Both the position numbers and the translations under genes were made by a program. Positions 44,144 to 52,477 of a DNA stretch of 64,000 nt are shown here, piece by piece; within the stretch, counting starts at the first letter, position 1, and each line of letters begins with the position of its first letter. The notes below the pieces were generated by a model. It ran no database searches. It saw only the letters and a list, made by a program, of their open reading frames with translations, and had not been told where the DNA came from. The stretch spans positions 1,426,001-1,490,000 of the forward strand of contig VISH01000001.1 of the NCBI GenBank assembly GCA_007827375.1, written 5' to 3'. The DNA comes from Alteromonadaceae bacterium 2753L.S.0a.02. GTDB lineage: Bacteria > Pseudomonadota > Gammaproteobacteria > Pseudomonadales > Cellvibrionaceae.

Positions 44144-44334
44144 TTATCGGTTCTCATATCATCAAGATCTCCCTCCCATCGAAGCTTCCCTCGAAGGCTC
44201 CTGATATCTCGCTGTTTTTTCAGCATAATCAGTGCCTTAAGTCCTTCTTCTACGGCTTCTTTCTTTGTTTGTAGGCCTGAGGCTTTTAAGGCATCTTCCA
44301 TTAGCTTGTCATCTATTACTATGTTTGTACGCAT
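44140..44334 (-). CDS. vapB: VapB antitoxin (pair 1)
   Basis: A 64-residue antitoxin of the ribbon-helix-helix VapB type, starting MRTNIVIDDKLMEDALKASG and continuing TKKEAVEEGLKALI. The C-terminal ~30 residues (KKQRDIRSLRGKLRWEGDLD) should wrap VapC. The ATG at 44334 is the family's usual start; a longer frame upstream reads into attC. It overlaps vapC by 4 bp. Confidence 0.92.
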   Translation of the reverse strand: MRTNIVIDDKLMEDALKASGLQTKKEAVEEGLKALIMLKKQRDIRSLRGKLRWEGDLDDMRTDK

Positions 44335-44342
44335 GTTGCACC

Positions 44343-44374
44343 AATGTGTATAGGGCGGTATATTTGTACACATT
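44343..44374 (-). promoter_or_regulatory. Probable VapB operator (pair 1)
   Basis: A perfect spaced inverted repeat AATGTGTA / TACACATT (44343-44350 and 44367-44374) immediately upstream of vapB. Autoregulation through such sites is usual for vapBC. The site itself is unproven. Confidence 0.5.
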
Positions 44375-44391
44375 ATGGCCTGTTTGGCATA

Positions 44392-44500
44392 GCATAACAA
44401 GGCCTCCAACTCCGACCCAGCAAGCGTCGCTTTTTGTGTTACGCTTTGCTTATAACACAAAAATACGCCATTCGTTGGGCGGGTTAAGGCAGCGTTAAAT
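44392..44500 (+). repeat. attC site 19
   Basis: GCATAACAAGGCCTCC left and GGCAGCGTTAAAT right, with the inner stem CTTTTTGTGTTACGC and its partner. Confidence 0.92.
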
Positions 44501-44502
44501 TT

Positions 44503-44925
44503 ATGAGCATTACAGTCAAAAATACACTAATACTAGGCTGCATACTTTTAGCTATGGTAGTAGCTTGGGGGTATGTAGAAATAAGTAAAAGTTTTACTCT
44601 AATTAAGCTTGCGAAAGATCCGCTTCTATCTGTGGAGCGAGGGAACACAGATGCAGTTGTTGATTACAATGAAGGTTACGCTGTATTTGAGCAAATATGG
44701 AGTAGAAAAGAGGGTTGGCATGTGCCAGGAGTCTCTGCTTCAGAGTTAAAGACGAATTTAAAACATTACAGTCCCTTTAACCGCTTCGCGTGCGGATTTG
44801 GTTCAAGGTTAGAGCTTGTAGCATTAAGATTGTGGAGTTATGAGCACAATGAGCATTACGCAATTGCTTACAATCTAAAGTTAAGGTCATTAATAGAAAA
44901 ATATGAAGATATTAAACAAAAGTAG
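44503..44925 (+). CDS. Cassette protein, single-span membrane protein
   Basis: A 140-residue protein with an N-terminal membrane helix (KNTLILGCILLAMVVAWGYV), then a soluble, probably periplasmic domain (DYNEGYAVFEQIWSRKEGWH, FACGFGSRLELVALRLW). It starts 2 bp after an attC core. No family is recognised. Confidence 0.65.
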   Translation: MSITVKNTLILGCILLAMVVAWGYVEISKSFTLIKLAKDPLLSVERGNTDAVVDYNEGYAVFEQIWSRKEGWHVPGVSASELKTNLKHYSPFNRFACGFGSRLELVALRLWSYEHNEHYAIAYNLKLRSLIEKYEDIKQK

Positions 44926-45027
44926 CCACCAGACCCACACTGCAACGCTTGATTTTGTGCATTCGCTCTGCTCATTGTTGCACAAAACCAAGCGCCACGG
45001 TGCGGGCAGGTGATACTGGCGTTAGAG
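44918..45027 (+). repeat. attC site 20, degenerate left core
   Basis: The left end reads AAGTAGCCACC instead of a normal RYYYAAC box. The inner arm CTTGATTTTGTGCATTCGC and the right core GGCGTTAGAG are normal. Confidence 0.85.
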
Positions 45028-45033
45028 GACCGA

Positions 45034-45366
45034 GTGAAAAACTTCCGCATTTACGTAATTTTAGCAGTCGGACAGGCGCTTACCTCATGTACAAGCATCC
45101 AAAGCTCTTTCTGCCGTATCAAGGGTGGTGAGCCTTATGTCAATTTCGGTGGGTATCAGTATTGCGGAACAAAGTACTCCGATGGAGGGAAAGAGTGTTA
45201 TAGCAGCCGCGAGTGCCAAGGTGATTGCGTTCTGCCTATAGACTGGAATCCTGCAGGCGGCAAGAAGGTCGTAGGTCGGTGTCGCAGTAACGACACTCGG
45301 GACGTGGACTATGGTTGCCTTGCAATAGAAGATTATGAGCATGAAAGTTCGTGTATCGAAGAATAG
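45034..45366 (+). CDS. Cassette lipoprotein, cysteine-rich
   Basis: A 110-residue lipoprotein from the GTG at 45034: signal VKNFRIYVILAVGQALTSC with lipobox LTSC. The mature part carries ten further cysteines (FCRIKGG, QYCGTKYSDGGKECYSSREC, GDCVLPID, GRCRSN, GCLAIED, SSCIEE), so it is strongly disulfide-bonded. No family is recognised. A 24-bp longer frame begins inside attC. Confidence 0.65.
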   Translation: MKNFRIYVILAVGQALTSCTSIQSSFCRIKGGEPYVNFGGYQYCGTKYSDGGKECYSSRECQGDCVLPIDWNPAGGKKVVGRCRSNDTRDVDYGCLAIEDYEHESSCIEE

Positions 45367-45477
45367 TCTCTACAAAGTGCTCAAATTGACTTCCACTGCG
45401 GTGTTTGTTTTGCGGTTTAACGCTACGCTACCACAAAACAAATACCTCCGTTCCGGCAATTTAGCACGGCGTTAACT
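45366..45477 (+). repeat. attC site 21
   Basis: TCTCTACAAAGTGC left (degenerate) and CACGGCGTTAACT right. The inner stem contains TGTTTGTTTTGCGGT and its complement. Confidence 0.85.
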
Positions 45478-45481
45478 TCAT

Positions 45482-45925
45482 ATGAGCATTGAGCTAGGAA
45501 AAATAATTCAAGAAGCGATTCCACTTGTAGAAAAGCAGGTCGGAGAAGCTTGTGACAAATACACACTAGAGAAAGAGCTTCGATGGCACAACCCGAGGCC
45601 AGCCGATTCTTTTGAAAATTTCATGCCTGAAATAATCTCGGTCTGGTCCGTGGATGGTTCTAAGATTCTTCTAATTGAAGTAATTTCGCATGATTTGCAT
45701 ACCAGAGCTTTATCTTTTAACAATGTTGTTCAGCTCGAAGAGCACATGCTTGGTGGCTCCTCTTACTTGAACTGGTATATATCTTACGTAGTGCCAATCA
45801 TTCGAGGAGCAGTCTGGGACTTCGATATTTTTACTTCCGCTGGCGAAAAGATCGTAAAGCACGTGTTTGACGAAACCAGCACATCCAAATCAATACAAAA
45901 CTGTAAAATTGAATGGAAAAGTTAA
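45482..45925 (+). CDS. Cassette protein, cytoplasmic, unknown
   Basis: A 147-residue soluble acidic protein (MSIELGKIIQEAIPLVEKQV) with KILLIEVISHDLHTRALSF and IIRGAVWDFDIFTSAGEKIV. No signal peptide, membrane span or recognised motif is present. It starts 4 bp after the attC core without a clear ribosome-binding site, a pattern seen in several cassettes here. Confidence 0.6.
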   Translation: MSIELGKIIQEAIPLVEKQVGEACDKYTLEKELRWHNPRPADSFENFMPEIISVWSVDGSKILLIEVISHDLHTRALSFNNVVQLEEHMLGGSSYLNWYISYVVPIIRGAVWDFDIFTSAGEKIVKHVFDETSTSKSIQNCKIEWKS

Positions 45926-45976
45926 CAAACGGCTCATATGCGAACTCCGTTCCGTGGCCATAGACAGGCGTTATAT
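45920..45976 (+). repeat. attC site 22, short
   Basis: GTTAACAAACGGCTCATATG left and CAGGCGTTATATG right, 57 bp in total. The left arm matches attC 16, but the long inner stem is gone. Confidence 0.75.
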
Positions 45977-46023
45977 GCATTACCAAGTCTAGACAACTTT
46001 TCTTACTGAATTAGGGAGCGATT

Positions 46024-46923
46024 ATGAAGAATATGTGCATACTATTTTTAGTACTTCTCTCAGTTTCAGCCGTAGGTGTCAAAGTATTTGGTCAAGAGGA
46101 ATCCCCAATCCTTGATGGTTCTTATTTTGGGCAAGAAGCGCCTGGCATAATCCCGAAGGTGTTTGCCCCGGGAATAGTTTCAATTGACGGCAGGGATGAA
46201 GGTTCCGTTGCATTTTCACCTGATTTGGGTGAGGTATATTTTGAAGTCAATAATGCTAATTCGGAAACACATATCTATTTTTCCAGGCTTAAAGGCAAAA
46301 AATGGACTCCTGTTGAAAAAGCCGATTTTACCGATGGAAAAATAGATGAGGAAATTCATCCATTTGTTAGCCTTGATGGAAAAAGAATTTACTTCACGGC
46401 GATTAGCTCAGATCTTTCATACAACAAAATCTGGTACGTAAATCGCTTTAATAACTCTTGGGGCAAGGCAGTAGAATTAGAGTCGCCTGTTAATGACGAT
46501 CAGGTGTTTTATCCCAATCAATCTGCCAATGGTGATTTGTACTACTTTAATTTGTCAAAAAGTAGGACTTACTACTCTTCAAATAATCAGAACATTTTTT
46601 CGCAAGTAGAGCCGGTTGATATTGAATTTGGTGTCCACGCATTTATTTCAGCATCTAAAGATTATCTGGTTTTAAATGCTCGAAACAAAGAAGATGAAGG
46701 CCGGAACGACAATGATATTTATGTTTCTTTCTTTCGAAAAGATGGGACCTGGACAACTCCAATTAACCTTGGGGGCGACGTAAATTCTAGTTCCAACGAT
46801 AAAACCCCGAGCATCTCTCCAGATGGAAAATATCTATTTTTTGCTAGAGATGAAAAGGATGGAAAGGCAAATATTTATTGGGTAAGCACACAAGTTATTG
46901 AAAATCTCAGGCCACAACTATAA
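46024..46923 (+). CDS. Exported PD40-type beta-propeller protein
   Basis: A 299-residue exported protein (signal ending GVKVFG) with at least three PD40/WD40-like repeats of the TolB kind: GSVAFSPDLGEVYFEV, HPFVSLDGKRIYFTAI, TPSISPDGKYLFFARDEKDG. Such domains form beta-propellers that bind peptides or sugars in the periplasm. It is the largest forward cassette gene and has a good AGGGAG ribosome-binding site. No catalytic domain is attached. Confidence 0.82.
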   Translation: MKNMCILFLVLLSVSAVGVKVFGQEESPILDGSYFGQEAPGIIPKVFAPGIVSIDGRDEGSVAFSPDLGEVYFEVNNANSETHIYFSRLKGKKWTPVEKADFTDGKIDEEIHPFVSLDGKRIYFTAISSDLSYNKIWYVNRFNNSWGKAVELESPVNDDQVFYPNQSANGDLYYFNLSKSRTYYSSNNQNIFSQVEPVDIEFGVHAFISASKDYLVLNARNKEDEGRNDNDIYVSFFRKDGTWTTPINLGGDVNSSSNDKTPSISPDGKYLFFARDEKDGKANIYWVSTQVIENLRPQL

Positions 46924-46925
46924 AG

Positions 46926-46961
46926 CATATAACAAGGCGCTGTTATCTTGCCGCGTTGAGA
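46926..46961 (+). repeat. Very short attC-like site 23
   Basis: CATATAACAAGGCGCTG left and CCGCGTTGAGA right, only ~36 bp. It is either a deleted attC or a chance match at a gene boundary. Confidence 0.45.
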
Positions 46962-46968
46962 GGCAAGG

Positions 46969-47577
46969 ATGACTATACGTAGTCAAATTGAATCGATATT
47001 CAAAGGGAAAGCTTTTGAGCGACCTTTGTTCTATTCATATGAAGGCGGATTACGATTCGAGCTATCTGAAGGCGGCTCCTATATTAATCGATTTCTTACT
47101 GCCAACCAAAAAGCAGGTGAAATTTGTCACGCCATCTTCAAGCAACAGGAAACGGCTACTGTCTGCCTCAGATTTTACGGCAGTAAAAAACTGTTAGGTT
47201 CGCTTTCGATGTTCCGTGAGCTAAAAGAACTTAATATACTCGTTACCCAAAATAGCGAGTATTGGTCAGAGCCGGATGAAGCAGACGATGATTTTTATTC
47301 TCATTATATTGCCTTCAACGTTTCCAAAGAGACTATAAAAACCTTGCTATGGTGTGCGTGTGCTTCAGACTTCGGCCACATTAAGCCAAACCCGAGAGTA
47401 GCTGTTTACTTCTTCAACTTCGATCAAGAAGTTGTTGCATTTCCATACGATGATCGAGGCATGGATGTCGTCGGTAACAACCACTCTTTTCTCAAAACAA
47501 TATACACAGAGCTCAATCAGTATTTATTGGACTACGACCGCGAAAGTATGGAGGCTACGTTCAATGAGCGCTCTTAA
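46969..47577 (+). CDS. DUF3885-family cassette protein
   Basis: A 202-residue soluble protein. RPLFYSYEGGLRFELSEGGS, FLTANQKAGEICHAIF and the C-terminal YDDRGMDVVGNN segment fit DUF3885, a family of unknown function often found near toxin, immunity or integron loci. It has a good GAGGCAAGG ribosome-binding site. No nuclease or other catalytic motif is seen. Confidence 0.75.
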   Translation: MTIRSQIESIFKGKAFERPLFYSYEGGLRFELSEGGSYINRFLTANQKAGEICHAIFKQQETATVCLRFYGSKKLLGSLSMFRELKELNILVTQNSEYWSEPDEADDDFYSHYIAFNVSKETIKTLLWCACASDFGHIKPNPRVAVYFFNFDQEVVAFPYDDRGMDVVGNNHSFLKTIYTELNQYLLDYDRESMEATFNERS

Positions 47578-47618
47578 CAAGCATAGCCACCGGACTCGCT
47601 GCGCTTTGAGCGTTAGCT
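47572..47618 (+). repeat. Short attC-like site 24
   Basis: CTTAACAAGCATAGCCACCG left and GAGCGTTAGCT right, 47 bp, with a GCGCTTTGAGCG inner hairpin. It overlaps the ends of two convergent genes. Confidence 0.6.
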
Positions 47619-48013
47619 CAAATCCAGTCTTCAAGTGTAAGGTCTGGAATACGCGAGAATTCCTTGGTGTTGTTCGTAACAAGCACAGCATTAATGCTTC
47701 GGGCATGGGCAGCTATTAGTAGGTCATTATTGCCAATAATGTTTCCTTGACGTTTAAGCATTGCTCTTATTAGTCCGTAGTGCCGAGCGGCTTCTTCATC
47801 CCAAGGATCAAGAAGCAAGCATTGTGTAAAAGTATCTAGTTGGTTATATCTTTCTTCTCGGCGTTTTGAATCACCGTTTTCAATACCATAACAAAGCTCG
47901 CCGTACGTAATTGTGGAAATCGAGAGATTCTTAATGGCTTTAAATTTATTCTTGAGTTTCTCGGTACGGTTTTTTAAAACAAATACACAGGTGTCGGTAT
48001 CGAGCATGTACAT
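47618..48013 (-). CDS. vapC: VapC toxin, PIN-domain ribonuclease (pair 2)
   Basis: A 131-residue PIN-domain protein of the VapC/FitB kind: MYMLDTDTCVFVLKN (first acidic ligand in LDTD), ITYGELCYGI with the central Glu, GNNDLLIAAHA, and VTNNTKEFSRI near the end. It overlaps the antitoxin gene by 1 bp. The sequence is unrelated in detail to the first VapC, so the two pairs were acquired independently. Confidence 0.93.
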   Translation of the reverse strand: MYMLDTDTCVFVLKNRTEKLKNKFKAIKNLSISTITYGELCYGIENGDSKRREERYNQLDTFTQCLLLDPWDEEAARHYGLIRAMLKRQGNIIGNNDLLIAAHARSINAVLVTNNTKEFSRIPDLTLEDWI

Positions 48014-48246
48014 TAATAGAAATCCCGTTCCTGTGGCGCATTTTGTTCACGTTCAGCTAAAAAGCTTTCGTCAAAGGCTGAAGGCTCTGAAAAAAACTCA
48101 TCCCAGGTTGGTTTCGTTGGAGAAATGACAACTTTGTCTCCTTGCTTAGTTATGTATACCTCATCACAATCAAACCTGAATTCTTTGGGTAAACGAACGG
48201 CTTGGCTTCGGCCATTCATGAATATTTTGGCAATTTGGTTTAGCAT
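48013..48246 (-). CDS. vapB: VapB antitoxin, AbrB/SpoVT type (pair 2)
   Basis: A 77-residue antitoxin with an N-terminal swapped-hairpin AbrB domain (AKIFMNGRSQAVRLPKEFRF, EVYITKQGDKVVISP), then a VapC-binding tail (WDEFFSEPSAFDESFLAERE). A ribosome-binding site AAGGAG precedes it. It is the first gene of the toxin-antitoxin unit and directed against the array. Confidence 0.93.
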   Translation of the reverse strand: MLNQIAKIFMNGRSQAVRLPKEFRFDCDEVYITKQGDKVVISPTKPTWDEFFSEPSAFDESFLAEREQNAPQERDFY

Positions 48247-48266
48247 AAGTAGCTCCTTGGCGATAC

Positions 48267-48313
48267 GGTATATATCTAGTAGTATATATCAAAGTCATTC
48301 GTTATGATATACC
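48267..48313 (-). promoter_or_regulatory. Probable VapB operator (pair 2)
   Basis: GTATATATC is directly repeated at 48268-48276 and 48282-48290. GATATACC (48306-48313) forms an inverted repeat with GGTATATA at 48267. All lie just upstream of vapB. Confidence 0.5.
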
Positions 48314-48341
48314 TTGTAAACTATTGAAATATATATAAAAA

Positions 48342-48447
48342 TCTAACATAACCCTATCAACCTGACGCCCAAAGCTACGCTGGTGTTTGGGCATAGCCTA
48401 CGGCCATTTTGGCCCAAAACCAACTCCACTTCGGTCGCAGGTTATCG
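48342..48447 (+). repeat. attC site 25, last of the array
   Basis: ACATAACCCTATCAACC left and GTCGCAGGTTATCG right, with inner arms around CTACGCTGGTGTTTGGGC. The following CGCTGAGACTG resembles the end of attC 1. Confidence 0.7.
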
Positions 48448-48920
48448 CGCCGCTGAGACTGTAAAGAAACTAAAGAAAATGCAAAAACCCAGGGGATAGG
48501 AAGCCTCAACAGATTTAAAATAAGCGAAAACGCCGCTTAACGAAGCTTGGAATGACGCATCATAAGTGCGGCGATGAAAAGCAAGGGGAATTTGTAGCGG
48601 TAATTCCCGACGAGCAAATCACAGAGGGAAGTTTTGAAGCGGCGGTATGTTTAATTGTCGACCATGTTTTGGGTCTCTGCTCGTTTGAAAACGATTTTAA
48701 CAACGATTCGGGGGGATGCTCCGGCCTATCAATCCAGGATTGTAGTGGTTGAGCTTAAGGGGCCTTAGAACGGTATCACTTTTCTTATAAACAAAATTGA
48801 CGTTGTGTTGAAAATATTCAAAAAGACGACCAAAGAATATTCCACTCTATGAATTAAGTCGTGGTATTTTGGTTTACAGCGGTTATTTGGTGACTTATTA
48901 GGCAAATATAGGAGCTCATT
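48448..48920. other. Array boundary region without an intact gene
   Basis: The stretch contains only a transposase-like remnant (48552-48752). No attC is seen beyond it, so the cassette array ends here. Confidence 0.55.
48552..48752 (+). pseudogene. Transposase N-terminal remnant
   Basis: A 66-residue open frame reads QGEFVAVIPDEQITEGSFEA, VCLIVDHVLGLCSFENDFNN and DSGG. This matches the start of IS1182-type transposases (Q-G-x-F...P-G-T-F-E...DH...F...Y-x-N-D). Only this N-terminal part remains; the catalytic DDE region is absent. It marks an old insertion at the array's right edge. Confidence 0.6.
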
Positions 48921-49448
48921 ATGGGATTATCGTTGAATCCAGCGAATATTTTGTTCAAATATATTGATAATAAAAAAGAAAAAGACATTCGTATTGCCGA
49001 ATTTTTGGATGATATTGCCTCTGAGGCTACGAATTTAGCTGAGGTTTGGGAAGATTGTGTGGACCGGTTAAAAACTGAAGCTCATATCGATGTCTTTGAT
49101 ATAAAAAGCGGAAAGTCTTTTCATGCCGTCTCTCACCCTGGTCGTTATATGAATGCTAGGCCACTTTCAAGGCTTGAAGAATTTTATCGAAACGTATCTT
49201 CTGTATTGGACGTAAAGCATAACGAAAAAATAGACGCCGTTATTTGTAAAATAGCTAAAATAATTCAACAGAGAAATATCGCTAAAAACTTGGTGGAAGA
49301 AAACTTGAAGAACACTAAAGATGCCATTTTTTTTGATAAAAACAATGCATCGGATTCACTATATACACTTGAAAATTCCGTTGTGGCTATGCATAAAGAG
49401 GCGGCTGCGCTGCATGTATATGCAAAATCATTTAGAGCCAAAATATGA
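48921..49448 (+). CDS. Helical protein of unknown function
   Basis: A 175-residue, mainly alpha-helical cytosolic protein (MGLSLNPANILFKYIDNKKE, EFLDDIASEATNLAEVWEDC, LEEFYRNVSSVLDVKHNEKI). It has no signal peptide, membrane span or known motif. It has an AGGAGC ribosome-binding site and lies just outside the cassette array. The low-GC composition resembles the cassettes, so it may also be acquired. Confidence 0.6.
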   Translation: MGLSLNPANILFKYIDNKKEKDIRIAEFLDDIASEATNLAEVWEDCVDRLKTEAHIDVFDIKSGKSFHAVSHPGRYMNARPLSRLEEFYRNVSSVLDVKHNEKIDAVICKIAKIIQQRNIAKNLVEENLKNTKDAIFFDKNNASDSLYTLENSVVAMHKEAAALHVYAKSFRAKI

Positions 49449-49635
49449 ATTCCAAAAAAATAGCTAGAACGGGAAGTTTTTTTCGTCGCTATATTTGTGC
49501 ATTAATGTCCAGCAAAGACGTGCCCCAGCATGGAGTTCACACATTTGGCTCCTCTACACGCAAACGTAAAAGTTACTCAGGTGCGTGTGCAACTGACGCA
49601 GGTTTTATAGGCTAAGGCCGAGTTTTACAACAGTC

Positions 49636-50574
49636 ATGAAAGACAAAACGAAATTAATATGGGTGTTGTGTTTCTCTGCGATGGTTGCCATTAGTCATCT
49701 TTTGGGAAATATGGCACTTCTTGTAGCCGCATGGGTTTTGAAACTCCCAAACATCACCTACCTGTATGTATTCGCATGGCTACCGCTTTGCATATATGTC
49801 TTATATTACACATATGGAGAAAAGGCTTCTTCATTGGTTAGGTTGGTTGTGTGTGGCGTGTTTTACGCGGCATTTGTTGCGTATCTTGTCGTGGGCGTCG
49901 CTCAATTGTATCGAGCGTTTATTATTCCATTCGGATTGATAACACTGTATATGGCGTACTTTTTTTATAAAAGTGCACGAGAATTAGACGCTCAGGAAAA
50001 AAACAGCGGCTACAAGTGCTTTTTATATAAAACAGTGGGTACTGTACTATTAATTGCCTTGTCGAATATCTATGCGCAACCATGGAAGTTGGTGGTGCAA
50101 CTGCCAAACGTAAAAAATGTAGATCTTCGAGATCAGTCCTTAGCGGGTATGGAATTTAATTCGATGCGGTTTGAAAATGTTAACCTTAAAGGGGTTGATT
50201 TCTCTGGAACTAGTTTTTCGAACGTTAAATTCGAAAATGTAGATCTGTCATATTCCATTTTTAACCGATCTAAGCTTGAAAGCGTAAAACTAACAAATAG
50301 CAATTTGTACAGCGCTGTGATATCGAAATCCAGACTTTACGAAGCTGAAATAATCAATACCAATATGGTAGATGCACTTATTTATAAGTCGTTCGTTGGT
50401 AGAGTTGATATTAAAGAGAGCCTTATTTGCGGTACAAAATTCGTGGAGTTACCGTATTCTGATGGCGTTTATTCATGGAAAAAATCAAAATACAATAAAG
50501 ATACGGTCTTTCCCACAGTGCTTGATCCAGAGCGCAAATTGTTGATTGAATCCAACTTGGATTGTAAGAGTTAG
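49636..50574 (+). CDS. Membrane protein with pentapeptide-repeat domain
   Basis: A 312-residue protein. The N-terminal ~165 residues hold about five membrane helices. Residues of about 170-260 are pentapeptide repeats of the A(D/N)Lxx kind (NVDLRDQSLAGMEFNSMRFE, NLKGVDFSGTSFSNVKFENV, VDLSYSIFNRSKLESVKLTN), which form a right-handed quadrilateral beta-helix. The function of such membrane-tethered solenoids is generally unknown. It appears to be transcribed alone. Confidence 0.85.
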   Translation: MKDKTKLIWVLCFSAMVAISHLLGNMALLVAAWVLKLPNITYLYVFAWLPLCIYVLYYTYGEKASSLVRLVVCGVFYAAFVAYLVVGVAQLYRAFIIPFGLITLYMAYFFYKSARELDAQEKNSGYKCFLYKTVGTVLLIALSNIYAQPWKLVVQLPNVKNVDLRDQSLAGMEFNSMRFENVNLKGVDFSGTSFSNVKFENVDLSYSIFNRSKLESVKLTNSNLYSAVISKSRLYEAEIINTNMVDALIYKSFVGRVDIKESLICGTKFVELPYSDGVYSWKKSKYNKDTVFPTVLDPERKLLIESNLDCKS

Positions 50575-50853
50575 ATAGGATTCAATGCAGAGTAAGTGGC
50601 GTTCGGCGTAGCTGGAAGCGAGTCCGCATATAATCATAATAAGCGGTCACAGTTGCTCGCATATCATCCTCCCCAACCACTTCATTCCCCCCCACCCTAT
50701 AACCTATAATCCAAGCATACCGTCCCTACTTTGCCCCATCGTGTAGTACTCGAGGTGTCTTTTGGCAAAACCCTTTCTCCCTTTTATTTCCTCCCCATTC
50801 CAAAGCGCTGGGCGCCTCGGCGGCGCGCTAACGGTGGGTATTAGAAGATCGCT

Positions 50854-52257
50854 ATGAGCCCACCCGACCCAGTAAAAGAGGCTCTTCGCCAGAACACCTG
50901 GCTGCGCAAGACTTTGCGCCGTTCGCAGGCGGAAGCGGTGGCTTCGTCGCCGATGACGGCCACCGGCGATAACTTTTTCAATGCCTTTGCGGTGTATTTG
51001 AACGCGAGCATTGTTCAAATGAGTTGGCTTACGGCCTTCCCGCAGTTGCTCGGTGCTTTGTCTCAGTTGTTGTCGGTCGGCTTGGGCGCCTATTTCAAGC
51101 GTCGCCGCCTGATTGTTACTGTTGCGATTGCCCAGGCGCTGGTGGTGGCACTGATGGGGCTGCTGGCTTATCTGCACCCGGAGTGGGGCATGGCGGCCTT
51201 GATTGTGCTGGCGATTTTTTATCACGCCAGCGCCAATATTATTCAACCCCAATGGCGCGCATGGATGGGCAGTATTGTGCCGCGCCGCCGCCGGGGTGTG
51301 TTTTTTGCGTCGCGCACCCGACTTACCATGGCCGTCACGCTGCTGGTGTTTATTGGCGGTGGTGCCATGCTGAGCCTGACAGAGGCCAAGGGCATCGCGT
51401 GGCTGGGTTTTTTATTGTTATTTGGTGTTTCCGCCTGTGGCCGTTTGATTTCGGCGGGATTATTGCGCGCGATGCACGACCCCGAGCCGAAACCCAATCA
51501 AGCGGGTTTGCTGGCGGAGAGTACCCAGCAAATTGTGCAGTCCCTCGGCGATAAAACCTTTCGCGACTACAGTTTGTTTGTTGCTGGCATGCAGGGCATG
51601 GTGGCGATCTCCGCACCGTATTTCGCGGTGTATATGTTGAGCGAGCTGCAGTTTAGTTATTTGCAATACAGCATAAACAGCATTGCCTCGATTGCGACCC
51701 AGTTCGTGACCCTGGCGCTGTGGGGGCGGGTAAGCGATCATTTTGGCAACCGTCTGGTGATGGTGCTGACCAGTTGTATTCTGCCAACGCTGCCGCTGTG
51801 GTGGCTGGTGTCGCCAAATTTTTATTACCTCTTGGGCGTGCAGGTGTTATCCGGGTTTGCCTGGAGCGGTTTTACACTGAGTACCGCAAATTATCTTTAC
51901 GATATTCGACCGCACCGCACCCACTTTGCCGCCTACGCCGCCGTGCAATCCGCGCTGGGCGCCTGCCTGGTTTTTGTCGGCGCCTTGTTCGGCGGCTTCC
52001 TGGGCAGCCAGGCTGAAGCCATTCGCAGCCATCTGCCTTTTAGTCTGGGCAGTGGTTTGTTTGTTGTGTTTATCTGCAGCGCGGTTTTGCGCAGCCTGGT
52101 AACCCTGTGGTTTATCCCCCGCGCCGTAGAACCCCGCATCCGTCACCGCCCGAAAATCCTGCAAATCGTATTTCGCGTAGCGCGCTTCAACCCAATCTCC
52201 GGCATGGTGTTGGATTGGTTAACGGTAACGGAGCGCAAGGATGTTGATAATAAGTAG
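50854..52257 (+). CDS. MFS transporter
   Basis: A 467-residue major facilitator with about twelve membrane helices. The loop after the third helix region contains PRRRRGVFFASRTRLTM, a variant of the MFS A-loop basic motif. GC content is higher than in the cassette region, so it looks like backbone. The N-terminal ~40 residues are cytosolic. The substrate is unknown; related proteins are annotated only as MFS. Confidence 0.85.
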   Translation: MSPPDPVKEALRQNTWLRKTLRRSQAEAVASSPMTATGDNFFNAFAVYLNASIVQMSWLTAFPQLLGALSQLLSVGLGAYFKRRRLIVTVAIAQALVVALMGLLAYLHPEWGMAALIVLAIFYHASANIIQPQWRAWMGSIVPRRRRGVFFASRTRLTMAVTLLVFIGGGAMLSLTEAKGIAWLGFLLLFGVSACGRLISAGLLRAMHDPEPKPNQAGLLAESTQQIVQSLGDKTFRDYSLFVAGMQGMVAISAPYFAVYMLSELQFSYLQYSINSIASIATQFVTLALWGRVSDHFGNRLVMVLTSCILPTLPLWWLVSPNFYYLLGVQVLSGFAWSGFTLSTANYLYDIRPHRTHFAAYAAVQSALGACLVFVGALFGGFLGSQAEAIRSHLPFSLGSGLFVVFICSAVLRSLVTLWFIPRAVEPRIRHRPKILQIVFRVARFNPISGMVLDWLTVTERKDVDNK

Positions 52258-52477
52258 GGAAAATAATAAGAAATTTAAGGGGAAATGTGACTTTTAATAG
52301 TTTGATTTACTCCGTTAGCGCCAGCTCAATTTTCGAAGTTTTTCAGAACGATATTAAAAGGTTTTGTGTACATACTGCATTGGCTTGAAGCGATGCTGTT
52401 GCAGTAATTACCTTAAACGCCCCGTTTAAACTTACGATGTGTCTTTTAATTTTTTCGATCAGTATTGCGAATGCGAC

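Noticed and set aside
44140..44460. Longer vapB frame beginning at 44460
   Set aside because: The extra N-terminus lies inside an attC site and lacks homology; the RHH domain begins at the ATG at 44334.
50704..51252. Arg/Gln-rich minus-strand frame opposite the MFS gene
   Set aside because: It is the antisense of the transporter coding sequence; codon pattern and hydrophobic profile support the plus-strand MFS gene.
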